DNA of 64,000 nucleotides from Nitrospira sp. (GTDB taxonomy: Bacteria > Nitrospirota > Nitrospiria > Nitrospirales > Nitrospiraceae): contig JAFEBI010000019.1 of the NCBI GenBank assembly GCA_018242725.1, forward strand, positions 1 through 64,000, written 5' to 3'. A model generated the notes under the pieces. It did not search any database and was not told the origin of the DNA. It saw only the letters and a list, made by a program, of their open reading frames with translations. Below, in pieces: positions 63,131-64,000 of this stretch (its first letter is position 1; the number at the start of each line of letters is the position of its first letter). Position numbers and translations under genes: made by a program.

Positions 63131-63178
63131 CAAGCAAAACAATAGCACGATTTGAAGAGAGGCGAGCGATGTAGGGAC

Positions 63179-63210
63179 AAAAAAGCCCGCTCTTCATACG
63201 AAGAGCGGGC
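63179..63210 (-). terminator. rho-independent terminator
   Basis: A perfect 11-bp stem (GCCCGCTCTTC 63185-63195 with GAAGAGCGGGC 63200-63210) with a 4-base loop is followed on the minus strand by six T residues. It ends the small lipoprotein transcript and separates it from the TPR lipoprotein gene. Confidence 0.9.
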
Positions 63211-63239
63211 TTCATCCTTATAGGATCAGATACCCCGAC

Positions 63240-63581
63240 CTACTGGCGTTGGGCATCCAACATACTATCTTCGGCAGTATACCCAAGGAGATAAGGAGAG
63301 TTGCCGCCGATCGTATACATTGGGCGATTGATCCCGTAATCAAAGGCGTGGCCGATCGGATGCCCAATGAAGCCCAGCCACCGAAGCGGATGGTCATTGA
63401 CGGCTGATCCCGCAGCTGGGGTGGAATAGACCAGGGCGGTGCTGTCCAGAATATTATAAATACTCGTCGGGGGAGTGTATTCTCTACCATTCGCTCCGAC
63501 ACTCTGTTGGTGTGTCGTACTGCAACCGGTTGCCATCAACAGCAGCGTGAGGACTCCGATACCCGTCACAGTTCCTCTCAT
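63240..63581 (-). CDS. small lipoprotein, unknown function
   Basis: About 113 residues. The hydrophobic start VLTLLLMATGC is a signal peptide with lipobox, and the mature part is unremarkable (SIYNILDSTALVYSTPAAGSAVND, FIGHPIGHAFDYGINRPMY). The ATG at 63581 is chosen because GAGGT lies six bases upstream; the frame runs on to 63647 but that part is polar. No family recognised. It has its own terminator and lies between that and tRNA-Val. Confidence 0.7.
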   Translation of the reverse strand: MRGTVTGIGVLTLLLMATGCSTTHQQSVGANGREYTPPTSIYNILDSTALVYSTPAAGSAVNDHPLRWLGFIGHPIGHAFDYGINRPMYTIGGNSPYLLGYTAEDSMLDAQRQ

Positions 63582-63758
63582 AACATGACCTCGCTTGTTT
63601 CGATGCCTCGTACTGGAATCTCGAACCAGACACGCCACAAAAGACAATGTGAAGTCTAGCTGACAACCCGGTTTCTGTCCAGGAATCGAGGGGTTTGGCA
63701 GGCAGCAGCTTACAGCGGTGCTGACATAGTGGAAAGATGGCTCTGGACGTGGCGAAGA

Positions 63759-63833
63759 TGGTGGGCGATACAGGTATCGAACCTGTGGCCTCTTCCGTGT
63801 GAAGGAAGCGCTCTACCACTGAGCTAATCGCCC
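63759..63833 (-). tRNA. tRNA-Val (anticodon CAC)
   Basis: Minus strand: acceptor GGGCGAT paired with ATCGCCC, D-arm TTAGCTCAGTGGTAGAGC, anticodon stem CTTCC/GGAAG with loop TTCACAC giving CAC, T-loop GTTCGATAC and encoded CCA. Confidence 0.95.
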
Positions 63834-64000
63834 AAACCTCAAGAAGGGGTCGAAACGAGGCCAAACATTAGCACTGCGCCTTGGGAGCAGTCAACGCGGA
63901 CGATATACCGCCCCAACCATCGACCGGCTCATCGAACTGCTTACAGGGTTGCGGGCATGACCCAGCTCCATGGCTTTTGAAAGACGACATGGGCCTGCCG
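63834..64000. other. right edge, no feature seen
   Basis: No gene, RNA or repeat can be supported in the last 167 bases. It includes the upstream side of tRNA-Val. Confidence 0.4.

Overview
The window most likely comes from a Nitrospira-type nitrite oxidizer (phylum Nitrospirota). The main evidence is a respiratory complex I (nuo) cluster with two different nuoM genes in tandem, an arrangement described in Nitrospira. Large PAS-array kinases and the cell-wall/Tat/OmpA-type gene content fit a Gram-negative bacterium. This assignment is an inference from gene content and order; no database was searched.

Layout. 1-1833: edge of a leftward gene, a DUF1566-like protein and pyrE. 1863-6660 (leftward): CHASE3 histidine kinase, Rcp1-type receiver, receiver-kinase-receiver hybrid, phosphodiester glycosidase-like protein and a lipoprotein, tightly packed. 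6774-20601 (leftward): nuoABCDGIJKLMMN; nuoE, nuoF and nuoH are not in the window. 21180-25557: an OmpA-domain protein, a PriA homologue whose ATPase motifs are degraded, and a small membrane protein. 25650-38127 (leftward): a signalling island with a single receiver, a five-PAS protein that has a HisKA box but no ATPase domain, a NarL-type regulator, a 1979-residue kinase with about twelve PAS domains, and its smaller five-PAS paralogue.

38683-42642 looks like an acquired block: a porin gene broken by an in-frame stop and an intact beta-barrel gene lie between two direct copies of an IS5-family transposase 3' end, next to tRNA-Leu(GAG). 42900-53152 holds housekeeping genes: HAD phosphatase, queE, pepA, nagZ, an amino acid permease, a class I amidotransferase-type hydrolase, an M24 peptidase and an unusual tatA, plus several unrecognised small genes. 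53307-57948 (leftward): two PilZ-type proteins, then clpX, clpP and tig preceded by tRNA-Leu(UAG). 58278-61890 (rightward): tRNA-Ser(GGA), the 4.5S SRP RNA, dnaX-ybaB-recR and a DksA-type regulator. 61967-63833 (leftward): a TPR lipoprotein, a small lipoprotein with a clear terminator, and tRNA-Val(CAC).

How the parts fit. The nuo cluster is the energy core. Without NuoE/NuoF it has no visible NADH-oxidising module here, and the second NuoM suggests extra proton coupling, which would suit reverse electron transport to a low-potential acceptor. The two signalling blocks give a large set of sensors whose outputs are mostly lone receivers or a NarL regulator. The most unusual observations are the ATPase-dead PriA, the kinase without a catalytic domain, the paired giant/small PAS kinases with related leaders, the IS-flanked porin block beside a tRNA, and a TatA with a second copy of its amphipathic helix.
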